This document shows positions 44,458-53,194 of a stretch of 64,000 bases of DNA, one piece after another. The translations under genes were made by a program, and so were the position numbers. Every line of letters begins with the position of its first letter. Within the stretch, counting starts at the first letter, position 1. This DNA is from Rhodococcus sp. SMB37 (GTDB taxonomy: Bacteria > Actinomycetota > Actinomycetes > Mycobacteriales > Mycobacteriaceae), in contig NZ_SLVY01000014.1 in the NCBI RefSeq assembly GCF_004345605.1, positions 62,001 to 126,000 of the forward strand, written 5' to 3'. Under the pieces are notes generated by a model. The model was not told the DNA's origin. It saw only the letters and a program-made list of their open reading frames with translations, and searched no databases.

Positions 44458-45399
44458 ATGCTGCTGTACGCCGGTCGACGACTGCTTGCAGCGATTCCGC
44501 TGCTGCTGATCGTGCCGTTGCTGATATTCCTGTTGATCGACCTGGCCCCGGGCGACCCCGCAGTGATCCTCGCAGGCGAGAACCCGAGCCCGGAGCGACT
44601 CGACGAACTGCGGGCAACCCTGAACCTGGACCAGAACGTGTTCGTCCGCTATCTGGACTGGGTCGGGGGCGTGCTCCGCGGCGACCTCGGGACATCCCTC
44701 CTGTCCGATCAGTCGGTCGGTGAACTGCTCCTGCGACGGATGGCGACGACCCTGTCGCTGGTGGCGTTCGCCATGGTGCTGGCCGTGGTGATCGGGGTGG
44801 TACTCGGGGTGCTGGCGTCGCTGCGTCCGGGCGGCGTGCTCGATCGTGCGATCAATGTCGTGGCCTCTGTCGCGATCGCCATCCCCGCATTCTGGTTCGG
44901 GCTCGTGCTGGTCTCGGTGTTCGCGGTGTCGAATCAGATCTTCCCGGCGTTCGGCTACGTGCCGCTTGCGGACGGTGTGGTGCCGTGGTTCCAGCACCTG
45001 GTATTGCCGGGTGTGGCGCTGGCCCTGCTTCCGGCGGCAGAGGTGACGGTGCAATTGCGTTCCGCGCTCGGGCAGGTGATGAGCAGCGACTACGTTCTCA
45101 ACGCCAAGGCCCGGGGGCTCGCACCGGCGAGTATCGTCCTCAAACACGGCCTCAAGAACGCGTGCATTCCGGTGGTCACGGTTCTCGGTTTCCGCGTCGC
45201 GGAGGTCCTCGGCGGTGCCGTGACGATCGAGATCATCTACAACATGCCGGGAATGGGCAGTCTCGCCGTCAACAGTGTGCAGAACCACGATGTTCCGGTA
45301 CTGCTCGGATTCGTCCTGTTCACCACATGCGTCGTCGTGATCGTCAATCTGCTCGTCGACGTCTCGTACGGCTACTTCAACCCGAAGGTGCGCGCATGA
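44458..45399 (+). CDS. ABC transporter permease, DppB-like
   Basis: This is 313 aa from the ATG at 44458 with GAGGAGG upstream. It begins MLLYAGRRLLAAIPLLLIVP and has six hydrophobic segments. The EAA-type loop is seen in NAKARGLAPASIVLKHGLKN, which docks on the ATPases. It has the typical length and N-terminus of DppB/OppB proteins, one of the two membrane subunits of the importer. Its stop overlaps the start of the next permease by four bases (ATGA at 45396). Confidence 0.93.
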   Translation: MLLYAGRRLLAAIPLLLIVPLLIFLLIDLAPGDPAVILAGENPSPERLDELRATLNLDQNVFVRYLDWVGGVLRGDLGTSLLSDQSVGELLLRRMATTLSLVAFAMVLAVVIGVVLGVLASLRPGGVLDRAINVVASVAIAIPAFWFGLVLVSVFAVSNQIFPAFGYVPLADGVVPWFQHLVLPGVALALLPAAEVTVQLRSALGQVMSSDYVLNAKARGLAPASIVLKHGLKNACIPVVTVLGFRVAEVLGGAVTIEIIYNMPGMGSLAVNSVQNHDVPVLLGFVLFTTCVVVIVNLLVDVSYGYFNPKVRA

Positions 45400-46283
45400 C
45401 ATCGACGCTGTCCGACACCGTGAACGTCGAGCATTCGGCGGGGATGCTCGGCCGCATAGCAGGATTCGTCCGACGACGACCGGTGACTGTGATTGCGGGT
45501 ACTTTCGTGCTCCTGCTCGTGGTTCTCGCTGTCTTCGCGCCCGTCGTGGCACCGTACGATCCCTACGCACAGGAGGTCGTCGACCGTCTTCAACCGCCGT
45601 CGTCTGCGCATTGGCTGGGTACCGACGACTACGGCCGGGACGTGTTGAGCCGGCTGATCTTCGGTGTCCGCATCTCGCTGCAGGCATCGCTGCAGGCCGT
45701 TGTGCTGGCGCTCGTCCTCGGGCTTCCGCTGGGTGTGGTCGCCGGGTATCGCGGTAGCTGGGTGGACACCGTCCTCACACGCATCATGGACGCGTTGATG
45801 AGCGCTCCGTCGCTCGTCCTGGCGATCACGATCGTCGCGGTTCTCGGGTCGGGTATCACCAATGCGATGCTCGCAGTGGGCTTGGTGATGGCGCCCCGAT
45901 TCTTCCGGGTGGCGCGGGCCTCGACGATGGATGTGCGGGGAGACACCTATATCGAAGCGTCGATTGCATTGGGATGCAGTACCTTCCGAACCATCGCTCG
46001 ACATATCCTCCCGAACGTGATGCCGCCGATCGTGCTGGTGATCTCCGTGTCGCTCGGTACTGCGGTCGCGGCTGAAGCGAGCCTGAGCTTCCTGGGGCTC
46101 GGTGCGGCGCCGCCGGCCGCGAGCTGGGGAGCGATGCTCAGCACTGCCGCGTCGAACATGCAGCTCGCCCCGTACCTGGTGTGGCCACCCGGCGTGATGA
46201 TCTTCCTGACCGTGCTCGCGTTCACCTATCTCGGCGACGGAGTTCGCCGCGCTCTGACGAGGAGTCGACATGGCGGCAACTGA
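45396..46283 (+). CDS. ABC transporter permease, DppC-like
   Basis: This is 295 aa from the ATG at 45396 overlapping the preceding stop; the long upstream open frame is a shadow. The N-terminal helix (VTVIAGTFVLLLVVLAVFAP) is followed by HWLGTDDYGRDVLSRLIFG, the marker of DppC/OppC proteins. The EAA loop is EASIALGCSTFRTIARHILP. It is the second membrane subunit. The next gene starts 14 bases before its stop. Confidence 0.93.
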   Translation: MTSTLSDTVNVEHSAGMLGRIAGFVRRRPVTVIAGTFVLLLVVLAVFAPVVAPYDPYAQEVVDRLQPPSSAHWLGTDDYGRDVLSRLIFGVRISLQASLQAVVLALVLGLPLGVVAGYRGSWVDTVLTRIMDALMSAPSLVLAITIVAVLGSGITNAMLAVGLVMAPRFFRVARASTMDVRGDTYIEASIALGCSTFRTIARHILPNVMPPIVLVISVSLGTAVAAEASLSFLGLGAAPPAASWGAMLSTAASNMQLAPYLVWPPGVMIFLTVLAFTYLGDGVRRALTRSRHGGN

Positions 46284-47325
46284 CACACTCACCCATCTCG
46301 AGAAGACCTCGTCGGACTCCACCTCACCGTTGGTTCGGGTGCGCGACCTGACGGTCCAGTTCCGCGCCGGACGCAAGGAGTGGGTGACTGCCGTGCAGGG
46401 CGTGTCGTTCGACGTCGCGGCCGGTGAATCGGTCGCTCTGGTCGGTGAGTCCGGATCCGGTAAGACCGTGTCTTCTCTCGCAGTGATGGGCCTGACCGGA
46501 GACACCGGCGGTAGAATTTCCCGCGGCAGTGTGGAATTCGAAGGTCGTGACCTGGTGTCGGCCCCTCATGCGGAGTGGCGGGCGTTGCGTGGCACCGGGA
46601 TGGGCATGATCTTCCAGCAACCCATTCGCAGTCTCAATCCCGCCTACACGGTCGGCGACCAGATCGCAGAGTCGGTCCGCAAGCACCTCGGTCTCGATCG
46701 CAAGGCTGCAATGGCTCGCGCAGTCGAGATGCTCGACATGGTGCAGATTCCGCGTGCCGCGGATCGGGTGCGCGAATATCCGCACGCGTTCAGCGGTGGG
46801 ATGTGTCAGCGTGTGATGATCGCGATGGTCATGGCCTGCAACCCGCGGTTGCTGATCGCGGACGAGCCGACGACGGCGTTGGACGTGACGGTGCAGAAGA
46901 CGATCCTGCAATTGTTGCAGGACCTGCAGGAACAGACCGGAGTGGCATTGTTGTTCGTCACGCACGACCTCGGTGTCGTGGCGGAACTGTGCCGGCGAGT
47001 GGTGGTCATGTATGCGGGGGAGGTCATCGAGGACGGCATGGTCGAGGACGTCTTCTTCACCCCGCAGCATCCGTACACGTCGGGACTACTGTCGTCGATC
47101 CCGCGACCCGGCATGACCGCCGGGCGACGGCTGGCTTCGATTCCCGGGCGCATTCCTGCCGCGGGGGAATGGCCTGCCGGCTGCCACTTCCACGACCGCT
47201 GCACCCATGCCCGGGCGGGGCTCTGCGACCGCATCCACCCGACGTTGGACGAGACTACATCCGGTCGTTCCGCACGCTGCCTGCGCGTGACCGACCTGGA
47301 ACTGCAAGGAGTGACGGGATCATGA
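46270..47325 (+). CDS. ABC transporter ATPase, DppD-like
   Basis: This is 351 aa from the ATG at 46270, overlapping the permease gene by 14 bases. Walker A is GESGSGKT. The signature is FSGGMCQRVMIA, and Walker B is LLIADEPTTALD. The C-terminal HPY extension carries the Cys-containing HDRCTHARAGLC stretch seen in DppD/OppD, which can hold an iron-sulfur cluster in some members. It powers the importer from the cytoplasmic side together with the ATPase encoded next. Confidence 0.94.
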   Translation: MAATDTLTHLEKTSSDSTSPLVRVRDLTVQFRAGRKEWVTAVQGVSFDVAAGESVALVGESGSGKTVSSLAVMGLTGDTGGRISRGSVEFEGRDLVSAPHAEWRALRGTGMGMIFQQPIRSLNPAYTVGDQIAESVRKHLGLDRKAAMARAVEMLDMVQIPRAADRVREYPHAFSGGMCQRVMIAMVMACNPRLLIADEPTTALDVTVQKTILQLLQDLQEQTGVALLFVTHDLGVVAELCRRVVVMYAGEVIEDGMVEDVFFTPQHPYTSGLLSSIPRPGMTAGRRLASIPGRIPAAGEWPAGCHFHDRCTHARAGLCDRIHPTLDETTSGRSARCLRVTDLELQGVTGS

Positions 47326-48128
47326 GCCTGCTCGAGGTAGCGAACCTGACGAAGTCGTTCCCGACCGGGCGGAACCTGCTGGGCCGCCGCACCGGCTGGA
47401 CGCACGCCGTGAGCGACGTATCCTTCACTCTCGATGCCGGCGAATGCTTGGCTGTTGTAGGCGAATCCGGTGCGGGCAAGTCCACGGTCGGGCGCATGGT
47501 GCTTCGATTGGTCGAATCGGACTCGGGTACCGTCATGTTCGACGGGGAAGATGTGCTCGCTGCCAAACCTGCACGGCTGCGCGAGATGCGGCGCGGCATG
47601 CAGATGATCTTCCAGGATCCGCACAGTTCTCTGGATCCGCGGATGACGGTGCTCGACGCGGTCGTGGAGCCACTCATCGTTCATACCGATATGGACCGCC
47701 CGGCTCGTCGGCGTCGCGCCGAAGAACTCTTGGACAAGGTGAGTATCGGCGCGCGCTATCTCGGTAGGTATCCGGCCGAGCTGTCCGGAGGACAGCTTCA
47801 ACGGGTGGCGATAGCCCGGGCGTTGACCCTCCAACCGAAAATGATCGTGTGCGACGAACCCGTCGCCGCCCTCGACGTCTCAGTGCGTGCCCAGGTGCTC
47901 AATCTGTTGCGCGACCTACAGGAAGAACTCGGGCTCGCCTACCTGTTCGTGTGCCACGACCTGGCTCTCATCGAGGTCATCGCCGATCGCGTGCTGGTGA
48001 TGAAGTCGGGCAGCGTCGTGGAATCGGGGACGGTCGAGCAGATCTACACGAGACCCTGTGAGGACTACACGCGCGAACTGCTCGACGCGATTCCTGTCCC
48101 GGTCCCACGCACGACGCGCAAGGCCTGA
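47322..48128 (+). CDS. ABC transporter ATPase, DppF-like
   Basis: This is 268 aa from the ATG at 47322 overlapping the previous stop. Walker A is GESGAGKS, Q-loop FQDPHSSLDPRMT, signature LSGGQLQRVAIA, and Walker B MIVCDEPVAALD. It lacks most of the C-terminal extension found in the longer DppF proteins. It completes the five-gene importer (42840-48128). The stop is six bases from the convergent IclR gene's stop. Confidence 0.93.
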   Translation: MSLLEVANLTKSFPTGRNLLGRRTGWTHAVSDVSFTLDAGECLAVVGESGAGKSTVGRMVLRLVESDSGTVMFDGEDVLAAKPARLREMRRGMQMIFQDPHSSLDPRMTVLDAVVEPLIVHTDMDRPARRRRAEELLDKVSIGARYLGRYPAELSGGQLQRVAIARALTLQPKMIVCDEPVAALDVSVRAQVLNLLRDLQEELGLAYLFVCHDLALIEVIADRVLVMKSGSVVESGTVEQIYTRPCEDYTRELLDAIPVPVPRTTRKA

Positions 48129-48134
48129 GTTCGG

Positions 48135-48965
48135 TTACAGTGCGGCACCCAGCTTTGCGTGAGGTGATTGCCTGGCGCTCTTGGACTGTCGATGTGCGTC
48201 CGGGTGAAGCGCCCGCGAGATGCGGCGCGTCGCAGAAAAGACCATCGGGGCGATATTCGACAGCTCTACTGTGCCGACGCAGGAGACCGAGATCGCGCCT
48301 TCGACACCATCGGGTCCGGTGATCGGCGCTGCGACAGAGCTGATTGCCATATGACATGCGCGGCGGGGAATCACGTCGAGACCGTGGCGTTGGCGTATCC
48401 GGTTCAGGCGTGTGTGGAGGTCGTCGAGATCGGTCCGCGGGTATCCGCGCGGACCCGATCTCATCAATGAATCGACCTTCTCGGGCTCGAGTCCGGCGAG
48501 GAGTACCCGTCCGCTGATGGTGCTTTCGGCGGGTAGGTGTGTCGCGACCTGTGAAGGAATGGCCGCGCTCGCGGCACCTCCGATCCGATCGAGGAAATAG
48601 ATGGAGGAGCCTTCGAGGACCGTCAGGTGGACGACTCCCTGGGTGCTGGCGTGGAGTTCGTTGAGTATTCCTGACGCTGCTCCCCGCAGCCGGGAGTAGT
48701 CCTTGGTCCGGTTCATGGTGAACATCCGTGGTCCCGGCTGGTAGCCGCGTGAATGGTGCTCGATCCAGCCCTGATCGATGAGCTGAGCGAGGAGTCGGAA
48801 GACTGTGGAGCGAGGCAACCCGGTGATCTCGGTGATCTCCTCGAGGTACATCCGCTCCGGTCCGGCGGCGATCGCGTCGAGGATGAGCGTGAATCGTTCC
48901 ACCACACCTGGTCGCTGTTCGCTGGGTGTGGACGGCGAATTCGATTCGTTTCGCGTCAATGTCAT
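48135..48965 (-). CDS. IclR-family transcriptional regulator
   Basis: This is 276 aa from the ATG at 48965 with a very strong AAGGAGG upstream. It has a winged HTH (LEEITEITGLPRSTVFRLLA) and an effector domain (GSSIYFLDRIGG, LPAESTISGRVLLAGLEPEK). It is convergent with the ABC importer and directly downstream, on the same strand, of a TetR gene. A perfect 20-bp palindrome fills its promoter. It likely controls the importer or ligase genes in response to an organic acid. It may bind one of the palindromes in this island. Confidence 0.9.
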   Translation of the reverse strand: MTLTRNESNSPSTPSEQRPGVVERFTLILDAIAAGPERMYLEEITEITGLPRSTVFRLLAQLIDQGWIEHHSRGYQPGPRMFTMNRTKDYSRLRGAASGILNELHASTQGVVHLTVLEGSSIYFLDRIGGAASAAIPSQVATHLPAESTISGRVLLAGLEPEKVDSLMRSGPRGYPRTDLDDLHTRLNRIRQRHGLDVIPRRACHMAISSVAAPITGPDGVEGAISVSCVGTVELSNIAPMVFSATRRISRALHPDAHRQSKSARQSPHAKLGAAL

Positions 48966-48989
48966 TGAATGACCTCCTTCGCGGCACTA

Positions 48990-49009
48990 TACCAAGCAAT
49001 TGCTTGGTA
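48990..49009. promoter_or_regulatory. Perfect 20-bp palindrome inside the IclR promoter
   Basis: TACCAAGCAATTGCTTGGTA is a perfect palindrome in the 54 bases between the TetR stop (49020) and the IclR start (48965). On the minus strand it fills the gap between a TAGAAC -35-like box and a TATAGT -10-like box, so a bound repressor would block the promoter. TetR-type symmetry suggests the TetR at 49020 or an unlinked protein. Confidence 0.7.
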
Positions 49010-49019
49010 GTTCTACCTG

Positions 49020-49625
49020 CTAATGATAGGAGGTGGACCTGCTCGTGTGCGGCGCCAGGCCGTTCAGTAATGAATCCACGACGTCGACGATCAGCTCGTT
49101 GTTCAGTGGGTCGATAGTCTTGTTGTTGGCCATGACGAAGATGCCCTGCAGTGTTGCGAAGAAGACGGTTCCGATGGTTCGGGCATCACCGGACAGCTCA
49201 TTTTTCGACAGGCCGATGTCGATCAGAACGGCAACGGGTGCGAAGCTCGCGGCACGTGCGTGCCGCAGTTCATCGGTGACGTCCTCCCGCCGGTAGCGGG
49301 ACATCAGCTCAACCAGTGCGGGGTTCTCGGTCGAGAACCGGACAAAGGCCACCGCGACGTCGTGCAGGGTGGGCACGAAACCGCGGTCGCCGAGTGCGGC
49401 CGCAGTCTCCAGTCTGGTGCCCAATCGGCGAAATCCTTCGACGGCAAGGGCTTCGAGCAGGGCCGCTTTGTCGGCGAAATGCCGACTCGGCGCGCCGTGG
49501 CTGACACCGACCGCGCGCGCGAGCTCGCGTAGCGACAGTCCGGCTTCCCCAGATGTCTGCAACAACTCTTCGGCTTTGGTGAGGAGTGCCGCGCGGAGAT
49601 CCCCATGGTGATAGCCCTTGCCCAT
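49020..49625 (-). CDS. TetR-family transcriptional regulator
   Basis: This is 201 aa from the ATG at 49625 (MGKGYHHGDLR, a common TetR opening); an earlier ATG at 49643 adds MLGFAP and is less usual. The HTH is LRELARAVGVSHGAPSRHFA (residues 33-52). The C-terminal helical domain ends near SLLNGLAPH. It is divergent from the dioxygenase at 49719, with a near-perfect 23-bp palindrome between them. It probably represses the dioxygenase and the CMD-family gene and itself. Confidence 0.88.
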   Translation of the reverse strand: MGKGYHHGDLRAALLTKAEELLQTSGEAGLSLRELARAVGVSHGAPSRHFADKAALLEALAVEGFRRLGTRLETAAALGDRGFVPTLHDVAVAFVRFSTENPALVELMSRYRREDVTDELRHARAASFAPVAVLIDIGLSKNELSGDARTIGTVFFATLQGIFVMANNKTIDPLNNELIVDVVDSLLNGLAPHTSRSTSYH

Positions 49626-49651
49626 AGGGGCGAACCCTAGCAAACGACCGG

Positions 49652-49674
49652 CAATGTAGTCATTGACAACATTG
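49652..49674. promoter_or_regulatory. 23-bp palindrome over the dioxygenase promoter
   Basis: CAATGT at 49652 and ACATTG at 49674 frame an inner GTCA-T-TGAC, so 20 of 22 paired positions match. The palindrome contains TTGACA (49663-49668), the -35 box of the dioxygenase; TAAGGT (49687-49692) would be the -10. It is probably the operator of the divergent TetR. Confidence 0.7.
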
Positions 49675-49718
49675 GATGGTCACCCCTAAGGTTTCGATGA
49701 ACGAGGAAGGGTGCGTTC

Positions 49719-50546
49719 ATGATCACAACAGCAGCGTTGCCATCGATCGGCGTTGAGGTTCAAGGAGTCTCGGATTCCGGATTCACCTCCCGCGACACGG
49801 CGTCGCAGACCTTGGAGCTACTCGCTCGTCACGGGGTCGTGGTCTTCAGGCGGGCAGACATCTCCGATGCAGACCTGGTCGTATTCAGTCGAATGCTCGG
49901 CGATGTGGTGGTCGCTCCCATCGGCGGGCACCCGGAGTTCCCTGAGATCTCCCCGGTCTCCCTCGACCTCACTAGGAGCGAGTTGGCGCGGGCCCGCCGC
50001 AGCACGATCTTCTGGCATGTCGACGGAGTCACCGATGATATCCCGCAGAAGGCCACGCTGTTGACCGCGCGCGAAGTCGTCGACGGTGAGGGTGATACCG
50101 AATTCGCGAATACCTATGCTGCTTACGACGCGCTTCCGGAGGGCCGGAAAGCCGAATTCGCGGGCTACCGAGTGATCCACAGTATGGCTGCGGCTCAGGC
50201 ATTGACCCATCCCGATGCGACTCGGAAGCAGAAGGATGCATGGGATCGTCTACCTACGCGGGAGCATCCACTGGTGTGGGAGCATCGGGACGGCAGGCGC
50301 TCACTGCTGATCGGGGCGACGGCCGGGCAGGTTGTGGGGATGAGTCCGGAAGACGGGCGCGCGCTTCTCGATGACGTCCTGGAATGGGCAACGCAACCCC
50401 AATTCGTGCTTCGTCATCGATGGCAGGTGGGCGATCTCGTAATATGGGACAACACAGGTCTTCTGCATCGAGCGCTCCCGTACGAACCCACCTCACGTCG
50501 TCTGATGCATCGCACCACCTTGGCGGGCGACGAGTCGGTCGCATAG
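49719..50546 (+). CDS. TauD/TfdA-family Fe(II)/2-oxoglutarate dioxygenase
   Basis: This is 275 aa from the ATG at 49719. The iron ligands are seen as the HxD pair His100 and Asp102 in FWHVDG and the distal His250 in GLLHRALPY; an Arg for 2-oxoglutarate follows in SRRLMHR. The family hydroxylates substrates such as taurine, 2,4-D and related ethers, often releasing a leaving group. The gene is divergent from a TetR regulator and 60 bases upstream of the CMD-family gene. It may start breakdown of a small sulfonate, ether or aromatic acid. The substrate is unknown. Confidence 0.88.
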   Translation: MITTAALPSIGVEVQGVSDSGFTSRDTASQTLELLARHGVVVFRRADISDADLVVFSRMLGDVVVAPIGGHPEFPEISPVSLDLTRSELARARRSTIFWHVDGVTDDIPQKATLLTAREVVDGEGDTEFANTYAAYDALPEGRKAEFAGYRVIHSMAAAQALTHPDATRKQKDAWDRLPTREHPLVWEHRDGRRSLLIGATAGQVVGMSPEDGRALLDDVLEWATQPQFVLRHRWQVGDLVIWDNTGLLHRALPYEPTSRRLMHRTTLAGDESVA

Positions 50547-50606
50547 CCGGGAAGCAGTTCCGACGTCGCACATCCGCAAACCCTACGAATCCGAGGACGA
50601 ACCGAC

Positions 50607-51212
50607 ATGGCACGAATCGAACCGCTCACTCTGCGTGAGTTCCCCAAGGAAATGCGCGCGGCGCTGGCTGCGATGACCCCTCCGAATCCACGACATGCGC
50701 AACCGTCCACCGAGGGGCGTCCCAAGGCGCTCAACACGTTGGGAACGTTTGCCCATCACCCGGAATTGGCCAAGGCGTACTTCACTTTCAACGGTCATCT
50801 TCTGATGGCGACCACATTGTCGGAACGCCAGCGTGAGCTTCTCGTGCTTCGGGTTTCCGTTGTGCGTGATTCGGGATACGAATGGATTCAGCATGTGTTC
50901 ATGGCACGCGACGCCGGTCTCGACGACGAGGAGATCAGCCGGGTCACATTCGGCCCGACAGCACCGTTCTGGGACGAGCTCGACGCAGCGATACTGCGGT
51001 CCGTCGACGAACTCATCGTCGACGGCGAGATCAGCGCATCCACGTGGAAGGTCCTGGCCGCGCATCTCGACGTCCAGCAGATTCTCGACCTGATCTTCAC
51101 GGTAGGCAGCTACGACCTGTTGGCACGGATGTTCAGATCGTTCGAACTCGAGATCGACCAGGACATCAAGGATCTGGTGGCAGAACGAGCTGCGAAGGCA
51201 GAAACCGCGTAA
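50607..51212 (+). CDS. Carboxymuconolactone decarboxylase family protein
   Basis: This is 201 aa from the ATG at 50607, with GAGGA about ten bases upstream. The core LSERQRELLVLRVSVV, GYEWIQHVFMARDAG and DVQQILDLIFTVGSYDLLAR follow the CMD/AhpD helical fold. The AhpD CxxC pair is absent, so the CMD-like branch is more likely than peroxidase reduction. These proteins decarboxylate or detoxify small ring products. It probably shares a transcript with the dioxygenase and is controlled by the TetR at 49020. Its stop lies 12 bases from the convergent response regulator gene. Confidence 0.86.
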   Translation: MARIEPLTLREFPKEMRAALAAMTPPNPRHAQPSTEGRPKALNTLGTFAHHPELAKAYFTFNGHLLMATTLSERQRELLVLRVSVVRDSGYEWIQHVFMARDAGLDDEEISRVTFGPTAPFWDELDAAILRSVDELIVDGEISASTWKVLAAHLDVQQILDLIFTVGSYDLLARMFRSFELEIDQDIKDLVAERAAKAETA

Positions 51213-51224
51213 CGGTACCCGCCT

Positions 51225-51872
51225 TCATCTCTGCAGGTACTTCAGCACCGCCAGCACTCGTCGGTGCCCGTCCATTTCGGGTGGCAGATCGAGCTTGATG
51301 AGAATCGAGCGCACATGTTTCGCGACCGCGGCGTCGGTGACCACCAGTTTCGATGCGATCGTCGCGTTCGAATCGCCCTCCGCCATCAGTGCCAGCACCT
51401 CGAGCTCACGGCCGCTCAACCGCGACAGTGGGTTCCGGTTCGTGGCAAGGAGTGTGCGGACCACTTCGGGATCCACCACCGTGCCGCCCTCCGCGACACG
51501 TTCGACATCGGATACGAACTGCTCGACTTCGCCGACGCGATCTTTGAGCAGGTAGCCCACGCCGCCGGTGTCGAAGTCGATGAGTTCCGCCGCATAGGTG
51601 GGCTGGATGTATTGGCTGAGGACGAGCACGGGTAGGTCAGGATGAGTGCGGCGCAGAGTAATTGCGGCGAGTAGACCTTCATCGGTATGGGTCGGAGGCA
51701 TCCTTACATCGGTGATCGCGATATCGGGCGTGTGGACTGCGACCGCCTCGAGGAGCGCGTCGGCGTCGGTCACGGCAGACACCACGTCGTGCCCGAATCG
51801 CCCGAGGATGCCCACGACCCCTTCGCGGACGAGAAGGGAATCCTCGGCGAACACTATGCGGAGTGCCGGCAT
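51225..51872 (-). CDS. NarL/LuxR-type response regulator
   Basis: This is 215 aa from the ATG at 51872; the longer open frame upstream overlaps the kinase and is a shadow. The receiver domain has the acidic pair Glu10/Asp11, the phosphate-accepting Asp55 (AITDVRMPP) and a Lys in YLLKDRV. The C-terminal LuxR HTH is LSGRELEVLALMAEGDSNAT onward. Its start lies 18 bases inside the kinase gene, so the two are coupled. It is the output of a two-component system divergent from the ABC exporter at 53195, which it may control. Confidence 0.93.
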   Translation of the reverse strand: MPALRIVFAEDSLLVREGVVGILGRFGHDVVSAVTDADALLEAVAVHTPDIAITDVRMPPTHTDEGLLAAITLRRTHPDLPVLVLSQYIQPTYAAELIDFDTGGVGYLLKDRVGEVEQFVSDVERVAEGGTVVDPEVVRTLLATNRNPLSRLSGRELEVLALMAEGDSNATIASKLVVTDAAVAKHVRSILIKLDLPPEMDGHRRVLAVLKYLQR

Positions 51873-53089
51873 GGAATCTCCATTCGAAGTCGGGTGCCCC
51901 CGCCGATCGGACTGTCCAGCACAATCGTGCCGTCGAGTACGGCGAGACGGTGACCGAGACCGGTGAGTCCGGTGCCGTGTGCCGGGTCGGCGCCGCCGAA
52001 ACCGTCGTCGATCACTTCGAGAATCAACGTCGAGTCGGTCAACTGTCCTTCGACGCGAACGTACGAAGCATCGGCATGTCTCGCGACGTTCGCGAGCGCC
52101 TCGCACACCGCGAAATATGCGGTGGATTCGACGTCCGCGGACATTCGGGGTACGTCCAACCGCACCTCCACGGGTGTCGGTGAGCGGGCCGCGACGTCGT
52201 CGATCGCGGCGGGGAGTCCGCGCTCGGCCAGGACCTGCGGATGGATGCCGCGAATGAGGTCGCGCAGATCCTCCAACGCCAGCCGCGCCTGTTGCTGCGC
52301 CTCGCCGACACGTTCGGCGGCCGGGGAGTCGGCGGGTAGATCGAGCTTCGCCATGCCGAGCGACATCGACAAGGCGACAAGTCGTTGCTGTGCTCCGTCG
52401 TGCAGATCCCGTTCGATCCGGCGACGTTCCGCGTCGAACGCTGCCGCGAGCGCACTGCGCGACAGGGTCACCTCGTTGAGCATGCGGTCGAGTTCCGCGT
52501 CGCGCGGAGAGAGCACGGCGCGCGCGATCTCGGCGCGACCCGCCGCCCACGCAGCGATGATGTAGGCAGCGATCGGCAGGAACAGGAGCGACGCGAGCAC
52601 GAAGATCACCCGATAGTGCGTCGGCACACCGGGTTCGGTCAGCGACATCTCCACGCCGAAGAACACCGTTCCCAGGCAGAGGAGCAGTACCACGGTATCG
52701 ATCCAGCACAGGATCGACGCATTGATGACGGCATAGCCCAGCTCCCGCCACGTGACGCGCTCCCGTAGCCGAACCCGGAGCCACGCGCGCAGGCCCCGCT
52801 CCGTAACTCGGATGTGCGGATCGAAGGTCGGCTCCTCATCCACCAAACGCAACCGCGCGCGTTCCCACCGGGCGATCGGGATACCCATGAGCAGCGATGC
52901 CGCGAGTAGGACGAGACCCACCACGTAGATCGACAGCACTATCGCCAGCGCAACCGCCGCAGCGGTCAACGCGCCCAGCGCGGCTCCTGTCGCGAGGTAG
53001 ACGATGGCGCGCCACGGCCACCACGACAGCAGGAACCGTCTCGGCGATCGTGGCACCGCGGCGCGAAGCGTAGAGGGTTCCACGTCCAA
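51854..53089 (-). CDS. Sensor histidine kinase (NarL-system type)
   Basis: This is 411 aa with a TTG start at 53089; a GTG at 53083 is an alternative. Hydrophobic segments are near residues 28-70 and 120-185, so it is a membrane sensor with a short outside part. The HisKA_3 domain has RIERDLHDGAQQRL with phosphorylated His230. The ATPase part has EALANVARHA and VIDDGFGG and GTGLTGLGHR. The gene overlaps the response regulator by 19 bases. Such kinases next to MacB/FtsX-type exporters often sense cell-envelope stress or antimicrobial peptides; that function is inferred. Confidence 0.92.
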   Translation of the reverse strand: MDVEPSTLRAAVPRSPRRFLLSWWPWRAIVYLATGAALGALTAAAVALAIVLSIYVVGLVLLAASLLMGIPIARWERARLRLVDEEPTFDPHIRVTERGLRAWLRVRLRERVTWRELGYAVINASILCWIDTVVLLLCLGTVFFGVEMSLTEPGVPTHYRVIFVLASLLFLPIAAYIIAAWAAGRAEIARAVLSPRDAELDRMLNEVTLSRSALAAAFDAERRRIERDLHDGAQQRLVALSMSLGMAKLDLPADSPAAERVGEAQQQARLALEDLRDLIRGIHPQVLAERGLPAAIDDVAARSPTPVEVRLDVPRMSADVESTAYFAVCEALANVARHADASYVRVEGQLTDSTLILEVIDDGFGGADPAHGTGLTGLGHRLAVLDGTIVLDSPIGGGTRLRMEIPCRHSA

Positions 53090-53168
53090 GCACGTTATCG
53101 CGTTCGGGAGGGCGCCACAGTAGTGCTGGCGCTACTCGGAAGAGTCACCCCTGCGTGACCGACACGAT

Positions 53169-53183
53169 AACCGGAAACCGGTT
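53169..53183. promoter_or_regulatory. 15-bp palindrome upstream of the ABC exporter
   Basis: AACCGG-AAA-CCGGTT is a perfect 6+3+6 inverted repeat 11 bases before the exporter ATG at 53195. Two weaker repeats (GTCAC/GTGAC at 53144-53159 and AGTAG/CTACT near 53120-53136) lie beside it in the 105-base divergent space. These are candidate sites for the NarL-type regulator or another repressor. Confidence 0.5.
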
Positions 53184-53194
53184 GGGTCGAGCCC

